Below are positions 53,106-62,000 of a DNA stretch of 64,000 bases, one piece after another. The position numbers were made by a program, and so were the translations under genes. Position 1 is the first letter of the stretch; the number at the start of each line of letters is the position of its first letter. Source of the stretch: Magnetovibrio blakemorei (lineage in GTDB: Bacteria > Pseudomonadota > Alphaproteobacteria > Rhodospirillales > Magnetovibrionaceae). The stretch is taken from the NCBI RefSeq assembly GCF_001746755.1, contig NZ_MCGG01000018.1:1-64000 (forward strand). Reading direction: 5' to 3'. The notes beneath the pieces are model-generated. The model was given only the letters and a program-made list of their open reading frames with translations, did not search any database and was not told the DNA's origin.

Positions 53106-53693
53106 TTAAAAATCGCCTTTTGCACCGCGAGCCAAAACATCTTGCATGATCTCTTTAACCTTTATGGCTTCTGCTTTGAGTTCCGGCGGCAAAGGTGTTC
53201 CGCCGTAAATCATCGGGTCCATATTCAGCGTGTAAATCCATAACCGCCCTTTTTTGTCTTCAACCAAAGACAACCGGCACGGCAAGTAGGCGGCATAAGA
53301 GTCAGAATAATCCAACATTTGCGCCGCCGTCATCGCATTGCAAAACATATAGATTTTGACAAACCGATAGGGCTTGCCGCTCATGGCTTCGACTTGCTTG
53401 GACAGGGGCAATTCGCCAACGTTTTTAATGTTGTGTTCGTTGGCGACGAACTTGATGGTTTGGTCCACCTCATCGGCGGTCAAACTTTCGTTCACTTGCG
53501 CCTTCCACACGGTGGCATCCGCCGCATTGCCGGTTTCCAAAATTTGTTGGAACATGCTGACATACGTATCAAGTGCTTTTTCATCAAATTCAGCAAAGCG
53601 GTTTTTCACGTCCATCACATATGGTGCGGCAATAAGCCCCGCAAAAACAACCACAAGGCCGATGATCGCAAAAAGATTTCTGAGCATGCCCAT
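53106..53693 (-). CDS. DUF302-domain membrane protein
   Basis: This 195-residue protein has an N-terminal membrane helix (about residues 5-25) and a periplasmic DUF302-type domain. The pattern VKIYMFCNAMTAAQMLDYSD and YLPCRLSLVEDKKGRLWIYT matches that family, including the two Cys residues. I chose the ATG at 53693, which has AGGGA nine bases upstream. DUF302 has no settled function and is widespread in sulfur- and metal-metabolising bacteria. It is encoded between the TPR and dynamin-like genes. Confidence 0.72.
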   Translation of the reverse strand: MGMLRNLFAIIGLVVVFAGLIAAPYVMDVKNRFAEFDEKALDTYVSMFQQILETGNAADATVWKAQVNESLTADEVDQTIKFVANEHNIKNVGELPLSKQVEAMSGKPYRFVKIYMFCNAMTAAQMLDYSDSYAAYLPCRLSLVEDKKGRLWIYTLNMDPMIYGGTPLPPELKAEAIKVKEIMQDVLARGAKGDF

Positions 53694-53724
53694 TGGTATC
53701 AATCCCTAATCGTTTTGGTTTCAC

Positions 53725-55113
53725 CTACTGCGCTGCTGGAGCCGGGGCCGGGGCCGGGGCCTGAGCCGGAGCCGAGCCAGGAGCCGGGGCGTTCTGACGC
53801 GCGGCCGCAGCCTTCTGCATAAACTCAACATGTTTGGCCTGCATCTGGGTGCGCAGTTCATTGGCCTTTTCAGGGTCTAAGCGGTACAACGTTCCCATTA
53901 TCGAACCCGCCGCCCAAGGCGTATCCCCGGCGAGCAAACGCACGCCTGTTTCGAAATACATATCTGCGGCTTCTTTGAAACGACGCTGGACAAAGTACAC
54001 GTTGCCCAATTCGCCCGCGACATCGGCTTCTTCCGTGGTTTCAAGCAAAGCTTTGTAAAGTTCTTCGGCTTTGTTCAAATCGCGTTGCCAAAAGGCTGTG
54101 CGTGCGGCGGTCCACTGTTCCAGCACGGCTGGGTCAAGCTTGTCATTGGCCGGAACTTGTTGGGCAGGCAATTTTGCCCGCTCGGCCATCATTTCAGCGC
54201 GACGGGCTTCAGCTTGGGCTTGCGCTTCAGCCTGGGCCTTCTCATAGGCTGCACGGGCTTTGGCCTGAGCAGCTTGCTGTTGAGCCTGATATTCAGCCAT
54301 CGCTTTTTCGCGCGCTTTCATCGCTTCAGCCTGGGCCTCTGCTTGGGCTTTCGCTTGCGCCTGAGCATTTGCTTGCGCCTGAGCTTGGGACGCTTGTGCC
54401 TGAGCAGGTCCCTGATTTGGACCCGACATGGCCTGATTTTGGGCCCGGCTTTGAGCGGCTTTCATCTGTTCAAGCGCCTGTGCCTGAGCTTTGGCATTTT
54501 CTGCGCGTGCCTCAGCAGCCTGGGCTTGAGCCTTATAGGCTTGCTCCGCCGCTTGGGCTTGAGCCTTTTCAAATTCAGCTTTCTGACGCTCTTCGGCTTC
54601 TTGCTGGGTTTGCTTCATGCTGGCTTCTGCCGCAGCCTGAGCCTGCTTTGCAGCTTCTTGTGCCTTCAACGCATCCGCCTGGGCTTTTTCAAACGTCTCT
54701 TTACGTTTGGCCTCGACTTCAGCTTGCATTTGTTTGGCTTTTGCCTGGGCCTGTTCAAACGCCGCTTTGTTTTGAGCCGCATGCTCAGCAGGGCTCATAG
54801 GCTTTGACGAAACTGCTGCCGGAGCAACAGGTGTTGATGCTTCAGCCGCGGGCTCACTATCAGCCTCGCTGAGAGGTTCACTGGCCACTGGCGCGGTAGG
54901 CGCACTCGCTGACGCGGCAGGCGTCAATTGCGTTGGCATTTGTGCAGGCGTGCTGTTTTCGCTCACGGAGGCCGTCTGTGTCGACGGTCCATCCATAACA
55001 CCCAATTGCACGAGTTCTCTCTCAATCTCTTCTTGGTACACCAAACCGGCGACAACCAAAACAGCGACGAAGATGATAACCAGATGATTCAAAATCCAAC
55101 GAATAACAGGCAT
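53725..55113 (-). CDS. Membrane-anchored Ala/Gln coiled-coil and TPR protein
   Basis: This 462-residue protein has an N-terminal membrane helix (residues 9-26), a Pro/Ala/Ser-rich linker, and about 220 residues of Ala/Gln/Glu/Lys-rich helix (AQAQAKAQAEAQAEAMK and similar). It ends in a TPR-like domain (DLNKAEELYKALLETTEEAD, RRFKEAADMYFETGV). The long helix could span the periplasm, as in TolA. The C terminus ends in repeated Ala/Pro. It lies next to the ParA gene and may be its membrane partner. No named family was identified. Confidence 0.72.
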   Translation of the reverse strand: MPVIRWILNHLVIIFVAVLVVAGLVYQEEIERELVQLGVMDGPSTQTASVSENSTPAQMPTQLTPAASASAPTAPVASEPLSEADSEPAAEASTPVAPAAVSSKPMSPAEHAAQNKAAFEQAQAKAKQMQAEVEAKRKETFEKAQADALKAQEAAKQAQAAAEASMKQTQQEAEERQKAEFEKAQAQAAEQAYKAQAQAAEARAENAKAQAQALEQMKAAQSRAQNQAMSGPNQGPAQAQASQAQAQANAQAQAKAQAEAQAEAMKAREKAMAEYQAQQQAAQAKARAAYEKAQAEAQAQAEARRAEMMAERAKLPAQQVPANDKLDPAVLEQWTAARTAFWQRDLNKAEELYKALLETTEEADVAGELGNVYFVQRRFKEAADMYFETGVRLLAGDTPWAAGSIMGTLYRLDPEKANELRTQMQAKHVEFMQKAAAARQNAPAPGSAPAQAPAPAPAPAAQ

Positions 55114-55144
55114 GCCTAACTCTCCAATTCTTGACTATTGCGGC

Positions 55145-55756
55145 TCATCCATAGAGCATTTCAGCCAATGCACTCAGTTCAAGCGCCGCTTTACCGCGAG
55201 GCTCCAATTCAAAAACGCCCAGTCCTTCACTGAAGGAACGGCGAAACGCCATACGCTGCGACAATACGTGATCCAAAACCTGCATGCCGGGAATTTGTTT
55301 GAGCACCTCTTGGGTCTCAAGATTCTCGCTTGAAGATGGATGGGTGTCGGCGCGATTGAGAAAAGCGAAAACTTCGGGTTTTTTCACATTGGCGCGTGTA
55401 CTTTCTTCGATGATCGCCAAAAACTGCTGGGTTGCCCACACATCCGCTTGGGACGGGGTCACCGGAATCACGATGCGATCGGCACGTCCCAGCGCATTGC
55501 GCGCCGCTTGCATGTCGGACAAACCAATATCGATCAATACATTGCCCGCAGCTTTTTTGGGGATAGATCCAAACACCGAGACGGTCGGCTCATAGCCTTC
55601 TTCAACGCGCACATCAACGGCATCGCGCAGGGTGTTTTGGGGATCCAGGTCGCAAAGCACCACATCGTGCTCGGCACAGGCCAGCCACAGGGCAAGATTA
55701 AACACCACGGTGCTTTTGCCCGTTCCGCCCTTTAAATTTCCAACCACTGTGATCAT
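55145..55756 (-). CDS. Orphan ParA/MinD-family ATPase
   Basis: This 203-residue protein has the deviant Walker A KGGTGKST (residues 9-16), DLDPQNTLRDAVD as the switch region, and the VIPVTPSQADVWATQQFL segment. No ParB or parS-like gene lies nearby. Short ParA proteins of this kind (ParC, PpfA, McdA, MipZ) place protein cargo, not plasmids. Here the cargo is suggested by the neighbours: a membrane coiled-coil/TPR protein and secreted globule-type proteins. It is 31 bases from the TPR gene. Confidence 0.88.
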   Translation of the reverse strand: MITVVGNLKGGTGKSTVVFNLALWLACAEHDVVLCDLDPQNTLRDAVDVRVEEGYEPTVSVFGSIPKKAAGNVLIDIGLSDMQAARNALGRADRIVIPVTPSQADVWATQQFLAIIEESTRANVKKPEVFAFLNRADTHPSSSENLETQEVLKQIPGMQVLDHVLSQRMAFRRSFSEGLGVFELEPRGKAALELSALAEMLYG

Positions 55757-55783
55757 GTTGTTATTGTCCTTTGATTGGCTTCG

Positions 55784-56533
55784 TTATTGTCCAGGCTTCG
55801 GTGCTTCAATGCGTTGGTAACCTGCGGGCACATCGAACCACGTCTCGTCACTGTCGGCAACTTTCAGACCGCGCAATTCACGGGACAATCCGGTGCTGGG
55901 ATCTTCTTCTTTCACGATGATGCCCAGGTCCGTATCAACCAAACGATATGATGAGGTGATGGTCCCATCCGGCGCGGCCAACGAAACGTCCCAACGTTCC
56001 GTCTCGCGGCCTTCAAAGGTCACATTCCCGACCTTGGTCAATTGCATGATCCGCCCGTCGGTAAATTCTTGTCGCACGATCATTTTGCGAATAGGTTCCC
56101 ACCACAATGTCGAGGTGCTTTTCGTCGGCTCAAAGTATTGGCTCCACTGCTGCACCGTCAATGCACCAAACTTGGCATCGCCCACCTTGGTGCACGTCAA
56201 ACCTTCGATCTGCGGACAGGGATTGCTATCGTCGCCGAACACCATCGGCGCATCCGCCGGGGCGACAATTTCCATGTAGAGTTTTTCCTGAGGAAACAGA
56301 ATGCGCATAATATTCTGTTTGGGCAGAACGATTTTAACCATTTCACGACCGCGCTCAACATATTCAAAACGCGTGGCGGTATCGGAAACAAAAATCTTCC
56401 CGCTTTGCTGCGGTTGATCCTTAACGCTCTGCACGGCAGTTGCCGTAAAAGGTTTTTTGCTTCCCGCCAATGCAGGTGCCGACAGCGTCGCCAAGCTTAA
56501 AACAATTGCTGTAATGGTGATCAAATACCGCAT
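55784..56533 (-). CDS. LolA/LolB-like periplasmic protein
   Basis: The 249-residue form starting at 56533 has a signal peptide cleaved near residue 24 (SAPALA-G). The mature part reads as a series of beta strands with a pattern of the LolA/LolB or DUF4412 type (GKIFVSDTATRFEY, IMRILFPQEKLYMEI, DVSLAAPDGTITSSYRLVDTDLGI). Two Cys residues in NPCPQIEGLTCTK could pair. Such folds carry lipids or lipoproteins. A carrier role for hydrophobic cargo alongside the RND exporter is an inference. Confidence 0.65.
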   Translation of the reverse strand: MRYLITITAIVLSLATLSAPALAGSKKPFTATAVQSVKDQPQQSGKIFVSDTATRFEYVERGREMVKIVLPKQNIMRILFPQEKLYMEIVAPADAPMVFGDDSNPCPQIEGLTCTKVGDAKFGALTVQQWSQYFEPTKSTSTLWWEPIRKMIVRQEFTDGRIMQLTKVGNVTFEGRETERWDVSLAAPDGTITSSYRLVDTDLGIIVKEEDPSTGLSRELRGLKVADSDETWFDVPAGYQRIEAPKPGQ

Positions 56534-56619
56534 AGCGAAGCGTGTCCCTAACTTTGTCCCGAAAGACTTGCCCAGAAGGCTCGGTCGTGTTTTTAACAAA
56601 TCGATTGAAGGGGTGGGTA

Positions 56620-56646
56620 GGAGGCATCACAATGCGCGATGCCTCC
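56620..56646 (-). promoter_or_regulatory. Stem-loop after the globule-protein gene
   Basis: A perfect 9-bp inverted repeat (56620-56628 with 56638-56646) with weaker outer pairs lies 17 bases after the stop codon. No T tract follows on the minus strand. It would shield the mRNA 3' end or partly stop transcription, so the structural protein could be made in excess over the downstream genes. Confidence 0.55.
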
Positions 56647-56662
56647 CATCCGACCGATCAGC

Positions 56663-57136
56663 TTATTTAGCTGGTGCTGCGGGAGCCTGCGGGGCTGCCG
56701 GAGCCGGAGCGCCATACGGAGCGCCATAAGGTGCGCCATACGGAGCGCCATAAGGTGCGCCATACGGAGCGCCATAAGGTGCGCCATAACCATACGGTGC
56801 ATAGCCATTGTAGCCGTTATAGCCGTTATAGCCATTCCAGCCGTTATAGCCGCTGCCGTTGTAGTTGTTGTAGGCGTTGCCGTTACCACGGCCGCTGCCG
56901 CTGCCGCTCATGCCGAACGAAAAGTCGCCAGAGCCGTCGCCGCCGCCATTGCCATAGCCGTTGCCGTTACCGTTGCCCCAACCGTTGTTATAACCATTGT
57001 TATTCCAACCGTTGTTGCCCCAGCCGTTGTTGCCCCAAGGGGTCCAACCCCAAGCGGCAGCATCGTTTGCGACCATGGAGCCAACCATAGCCACACCAGC
57101 GATTGCCAGGACTTTCATGATTTTTGTTGAGTTCAT
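56663..57136 (-). CDS. Sulfur globule-like secreted Gly/Asn/Tyr-rich protein
   Basis: This 157-residue protein has a signal peptide cleaved near residue 27 (DAAA-WGW). The mature N terminus is [18 protein letters not shown] core follows with [20 protein letters not shown], then [12 protein letters not shown], six GAPY repeats and a Pro/Ala end. The composition and the [17 protein letters not shown] pattern resemble the Sgp proteins that coat periplasmic sulfur globules in Allochromatium and relatives, as far as I recall them. The ribosome binding site AAGGAG at eight bases is the best in the block. A protein of similar composition but other function cannot be excluded. Confidence 0.72.
   Translation of the reverse strand: MNSTKIMKVLAIAGVAMVGSMVANDAAAWGWTPWGNNGWGNNGWNNNGYNNGWGNGNGNGYGNGGGDGSGDFSFGMSGSGSGRGNGNAYNNYNGSGYNGWNGYNGYNGYNGYAPYGYGAPYGAPYGAPYGAPYGAPYGAPYGAPAPAAPQAPAAPAK
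56710..56781. repeat. 24-bp tandem repeat coding for GAPY units
   Basis: Three exact copies of a 24-bp unit, each made of two 12-bp half units that differ at three bases, encode the GAPY repeats of the globule-like protein. A seventh partial half unit follows. The exactness at DNA level points to recent expansion by slippage or unequal exchange. Confidence 0.85.
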
Positions 57137-57221
57137 TTCCAGTACTCCTTCGTGCTTCTCTTTTTAGCCCTCTCGTGTGACGACGGATACCGGAGAGAGG
57201 ACACTCCATAATCCGCACCGG

Positions 57222-57336
57222 GCGTTAGCCCGTAACCCTAACGAGCGTTAGCCCGTAACCCTAACGAGCGTTAGCCCGTAGCTTTAACGGGCGCTAACCC
57301 GTCACTTTAACGGGCGTTAACCCGAAAACCATTGGG
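57222..57336. repeat. Five-copy 23-bp tandem array upstream of the globule-protein gene
   Basis: Units start at 57222, 57245, 57268, 57291 and 57314 in strict register. The first two are identical (GCGTTAGCCCGTAACCCTAA plus CGA), and the others diverge by a few bases. Each unit contains GTTAG/CTAAC and overlapping GGGC/GCCC dyads. The array is 86 bases upstream of the globule-protein start. A GGGCATGTGCCC dyad follows at 57334-57345. Confidence 0.85.
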
Positions 57337-57372
57337 CATGTGCCCAAGACGTCATGCCCTGTCCCTGCGCGT

Positions 57373-57861
57373 CTACCAAAATGGCAAGATCGCTGCGGGA
57401 GAATTTCCCCAGCCATAACCAGGGCTATAACCGCCCAAACCCGGCACGCCCAAACCGGGCGCCCCTAGACCGGGATACCCCAATCCACCAACATAAGGTG
57501 AAGGGGCATAACCGGGAGCCAAACCAAGCCCTCCATATCCGGGTGCAACCGCATACCCAGGATTGCCAAGCCCATTGCCATAGCCATAAGGGCTGGGCAA
57601 TCCGCCCGGATAGACACCTGGATATCCGGGTAGATAGCCATACTTTTGGGCATCTTCTGCGTCCAAATTGCCATCCAAAGGTGCGTATTTCGGCAACTTT
57701 GCCGCCGGTTTATGAGGCGCAGATGTCGCTGCGGGCGGATCGTAATATTGCCCGCTGGCCTGGGGGTCCGTCCGCCAAGGATTCTGCGCCGTCGCCACAG
57801 TCGGGCACGCGAGCGAAATCATCGCGAAAAATGCTCCCACCAGTGCCAAACGGTTGTTCAT
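57373..57861 (-). CDS. Secreted Gly/Pro/Tyr-rich protein
   Basis: This 162-residue protein has a signal peptide cleaved near residue 26 (TVATA-Q). A short polar segment follows, then a low-complexity tail of GYPG, YPGG, GYGG and GYPGLG units. It has no recognisable domain. The start at 57861 has GAGGA about ten bases upstream. The much longer open frame beyond it is an accident of low-complexity coding on the other frame. It is 28 bases after the preceding Gly/Tyr-rich gene and probably forms part of the same secreted structure. Confidence 0.75.
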   Translation of the reverse strand: MNNRLALVGAFFAMISLACPTVATAQNPWRTDPQASGQYYDPPAATSAPHKPAAKLPKYAPLDGNLDAEDAQKYGYLPGYPGVYPGGLPSPYGYGNGLGNPGYAVAPGYGGLGLAPGYAPSPYVGGLGYPGLGAPGLGVPGLGGYSPGYGWGNSPAAILPFW

Positions 57862-57889
57862 CGTCTTAAAGTCCTCGTTCAAATCGAAC

Positions 57890-58951
57890 TCAGTTGGTTT
57901 TTTCTTCGCTCTTGGGCGCATCTTGCGGTTGCGGCTGAGGCTGCGGATGAGGCGCATAACCGTATGGTGCACCATAAGGCACACCGTATGGTGCACCATA
58001 GCCCTGTCCATAGGGTTGGCCATATCCAGAACCGAAACCCTGACCATAACCACGCCCGGCATAAAAATTATTGTTTCGCATTTCGGTGAAACGTTTTTCA
58101 GCTTCAAGGCGACGCTTCTCCGCTTCGGCGCGACGCTCTTGTACCCAGTCGGGCTGTTGAGGCTGAGCCACATTTGCCCGCGGGGCAACTCCTTGTGGTT
58201 GGACGTAAGCTCCAGCACCCGGTCCGGTCGAAAGCCCCGGCACGGGCATACCACTGGGTGCCCACGTAAAGGGTTGCGGATAGTTTGGAACACCTGCTGG
58301 ATATGCAGGAGCCGCCTGAGGGGACGCAGATGACGGAGCAGCCGTCGACGTCTCTCCTGCTGGCGTTTCTGCGGACTCCGTTTCGAGCGCCTGAGGTGCA
58401 TATTGAGGGACAGCTGGCCCCATATTAAAGGGCGTGCCATACGGTGCGCCATAACCGTTCCTGAACGGCGCGCCTTGCCCGCTGTATGCCCCCCACCCCG
58501 GATTGCCGAGCCCATGCGCGCCACCTTGGCCATTCCCCCGGCCACCGATGCCAATATGTCCGCGAACTTGCACGTCCACTTGAGTGTCGCCACCCGTACC
58601 ACCACCCGTACCACCACTGGCGCGATTGTTCATCGTCTGAGCATAAACATCATCCGATCCCGTGTTGGGCGCAACCGTTCCCGTCATAGGATCAAAACCC
58701 ATCGGAGGGAATCCCCCCATGCCATTTGCTCCCGGCGGCAACGGACGCGCATAATATGGCCCTTGAGACCGGGGAGGCGCTGTGGGCTCGGTCGTGGTGG
58801 CATCTGTCGGCTGATCCGCGTCTTGCGCCAAGCACACCCCAGCACCCGGCCCAACATAAATCACTGTCGCCAGCCCTAGCACAACGGCAGGGGCCAACAT
58901 CAGGGTCGGGAATCTCTGCAGTGCAACACGTGTCATCATTTTTGTGCGCAT
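57890..58951 (-). CDS. Secreted Gly/Tyr/Pro-rich protein with a charged helix
   Basis: This 353-residue protein has a signal sequence cleaved near VCLAQ. It contains a Gly-rich core (QVRGHIGIGGRGNGQGG), then GAPYGTPF units, a Pro/Ala-rich linker and a charged helix (QERRAEAEKRRLEAEKRF). The C-terminal part has GYGQGFGSGYGQPYGQGYG and GAPYGVPYGAPYG before an acidic and Lys end. The start at 58951 has AAAGGA ten bases upstream. The shared GAPYG units tie it to the globule-like protein. The helix could anchor the coat to another component. Confidence 0.75.
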   Translation of the reverse strand: MRTKMMTRVALQRFPTLMLAPAVVLGLATVIYVGPGAGVCLAQDADQPTDATTTEPTAPPRSQGPYYARPLPPGANGMGGFPPMGFDPMTGTVAPNTGSDDVYAQTMNNRASGGTGGGTGGDTQVDVQVRGHIGIGGRGNGQGGAHGLGNPGWGAYSGQGAPFRNGYGAPYGTPFNMGPAVPQYAPQALETESAETPAGETSTAAPSSASPQAAPAYPAGVPNYPQPFTWAPSGMPVPGLSTGPGAGAYVQPQGVAPRANVAQPQQPDWVQERRAEAEKRRLEAEKRFTEMRNNNFYAGRGYGQGFGSGYGQPYGQGYGAPYGVPYGAPYGYAPHPQPQPQPQDAPKSEEKTN

Positions 58952-59008
58952 GATCCAATTCCTTTCGTTGATCTCAACAGTCATTGTTCACAACTCTGCC
59001 CCGCAAAC

Positions 59009-62000
59009 CTACTCTTGGTCGGAGCCAGACGATCCGTCTTTGGGAACCGTCTTCAATCGAATCCCGCGACGCTGGGACTTCGGACGAACAGCAGGCTTTG
59101 GCGGCTTGTTTGGTGCAGCTTTGCCCGAAGCTTTGGCCGGAGCTTTAGCCTTCACTGGCGCTTTAGCGGGAGCCTTTGCCGGAGCCTTTGCCGGGACTTG
59201 AGGCGCAGGCTTTGATTTGACCGGAGTTTTGACCGGAGCTTCCGTCTTGGCTTTCTCGGGCGCTTTCGCTGGGGCCTGAGTTGGGGCCTTTGCCGGAGCC
59301 TTTTCTGGAGCCTTTTCTGGGGCCTTTGCCGGAGCCTCAGGGGCGGCAGGCTGGACACTCGGTTGTTCAGCCGGTTGTTCAGCGGGCAGCTTCACCTCAA
59401 CTTGCGTTTCTGGCTTTTGCACTTCTGTTTGCACGTCCGGTTGCACATCCGGCGTTTTCGGCTCGGCTTTGTCCTGTGGGGCAGGCGCAGGAGCCGGAGT
59501 CGGAGCTGGTGTTGGTGCAGCCACCGGTGCAGCGGCTGGAGCCGGAGCAGGCTTCGGTGCTGGTGCGGGCTTAGGTGCCGGCGGAGGCGGTGGCGGAGGC
59601 GCTACCGAACGAGGCGCGGTCATGCGGCTCCAGGTGTCCTTCACGAACAATAAAATGAAGTACGGAATGGCGCGCAGCGCGTAGCCAACCATGGACAGAA
59701 CATTGATCGCTTTTTGCACCCATTTCCAATGGATCACCCAGTGGAAAAACGTAACGATGGCGGTCCAGGCAAAAACGACGATCAAGGCCGGAACGACCCA
59801 CAACAACCGCCATTTGCTTTTGCCCTGTTTACCCGTCACATCGTGTGACGACGACAGGCTGATGTCGGCATGTGTCACTCCCATTTGGGGAACTGCGCCA
59901 ACGACCGCTTCATAACTCCGTGCAGTACCGGCACAACCATAGACCTTTTTGGGGTCAATGATAGCGCACTTCAGAGGAATCACGACCAACGTCAACAGGG
60001 TTGAAACCATCACGCCAAACATCAGCGAAATGGCCATGCCTTGGAAGATCGGGTCTGACAAAATCACACTGGACCCGGCCACCAAAGCCAGAGCCGTAAT
60101 CATGATCGGGCGGGTTCTGGCGCGACAAGCTTCAATCACGGCTTCGCGCACCGGCGTGCCATTTTCGACCGCACGCTTGGAAAAGTCCGCCAGCAAAATC
60201 GAGTTGCGCACAATGATGCCCGCCAACGCAATAAAGCCGATCATCGACGTTGCCGTAAATTCCGCACCGAAAATCCAGTGACCGGGAATGATGCCGATCA
60301 ACGTCAGCGGGATCGGTGCCATAATGATAGCTGGCAGCTTAAAGTTACCGAATTCCCACATCACCAGCATGTAAATCAAAATCAACGCCACGCCGAACGC
60401 CAAGCCCATGTCGCGGAAGGTTTCGTATGTCACCGTCCACTCGCCGGTCCATTCATACGCGCTGACGGAACTATCGGTAGGCGGCGAAAGATAATGCGAT
60501 TCAAGCTTCACGCCATCGGGTGTGGTGTAATCCAGCAACAAATCTTCAACCGCAAACATGCCGTAGATCGGCGCGGCCAATCGGCCAGAAACTTCACCGG
60601 TGACAAATTCAACCGGGCGGAGATCCTTGTGGAAGACCAACTCATCTTGCGCAACACGTTCAAAGCGGCCCAACTCAGACAAGGGTATCATCTTGCCCGT
60701 TGAAGACGGGATCGGCAATTGCCCCAAACGGCTGAACTGATCGCGCATGGAAATCGGAATTTGCACCACGATGTAGCGCGGCTCCAAAATGGTGCCAAGC
60801 TTCACGTCGCCCAGTTTAAAGCGTCCCATAACCATTTCGAGCTGCTTATTGATGTCTTCAACCGACACGCCACGGCGCACCGCTTTTTCACGGTCGACAA
60901 TGAAGTGCCAAGCTTCGTACTGGTCTTGAATCAGGTTGTCTTCATCCACCACGTTGCCCGCTTTGGCGAAAACTTTGGTCAAGTCTTGTGCCACTTGACG
61001 GCGCGTCGCCGCGTCCGGGCCATAAACTTCGGCGACCATGGTTTGCAACACGGGCGGTCCCGGGGGCATTTCAACCACCTGGATTTTGGCACCCAGTTTT
61101 TTCGCCAAGGGGGTCAGCATTTCCCGGGCAACGACCGCCAACTCGTGAGAGCTGCGTTTGCGATCACCCTTTTCCAAAAGCTGGACCTGAATGTCCCCCT
61201 GCCAAGCTTCTTGACGCAGATAATAATGACGCACCAGACCATTAAAGTTAAACGGCGAGGCGGTACCGGCATAGGTTTGGATGGCCGTGACTTCCGGCAA
61301 TTCCAACAACAGATCCGTCATCGCCTGGGTGACGTTCGCGGTCTCCGGCAAGGCCGTGCCTTCGGGCATATTCACCACCACGTTGAATTCCGGCTTGTTG
61401 TCCAAAGGCAACATCTTCACCGTCACCGAGGTGGTGTAAAACAGCGCAAAACAAGCGAACAAAATACCCAGCATGGTGAAGCGGAAAATGCGGTATTTGG
61501 TTTTGCTTTCGATCAACGGCATCAGCATGCGACGGAAAAAACCGTCCAGCCATTTTTGCTGTTTTTCTTCTTTGTGGTGCGCTTTGCTCAAGGAGTCCAT
61601 TGAGGGACGAATGCGCATGGCGAGCCACGGCGTAAAGATAAACGCCGCAAACAATGAAAAGATCATCGCCACCGAACCCAAGGCCGGGATTGGCGCCATA
61701 TACGGCCCCATCATGCCGGACACAAAGCCCATGGGCATCAACGCGGCGATCACCGTAAAGGTTGCCAAAATGGTTGGGTTGCCGACTTCCGCAACGGCTT
61801 CAACCGAAATATCGGTATTGACTTCGCCCTTCAACAGCCAGTGTCGATAAATATTTTCAATAACGACAATGGCGTCATCAACCAAAATACCGATGGAGAA
61901 AATCAGCGCAAACAAGCTCACGCGGTCAATGGTGAAGCCCATGATCCAGGCCGCAAAAACGGTCACCAAGATCACCACCGGGATCACGATCAAAACCACC

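Noticed and set aside
54085-54807. Leu-rich 240-residue frame antisense to the coiled-coil/TPR gene
   Set aside because: It is the complement of Ala/Gln-repeat codons and looks hydrophobic only for that reason.
51026-55756. Possible magnetosome-type gene set, because of a TPR protein, ParA and membrane coiled-coil proteins
   Set aside because: No recognisable Mam protein (MamK, MamB, MamM, MamE) signature is present, and the secreted Gly/Tyr-rich genes fit a globule better.
57222-57336. Possible CRISPR array
   Set aside because: The units are contiguous with no unique spacers, and no cas genes are in the window.
57862-58617. Upstream extension of the 162-residue Gly/Pro-rich gene to a 414-residue protein
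   Set aside because: The extension runs through the neighbouring Gly/Tyr-rich gene in another frame and gives Arg/His-rich low-complexity sequence; the inner ATG has a signal peptide and ribosome binding site.
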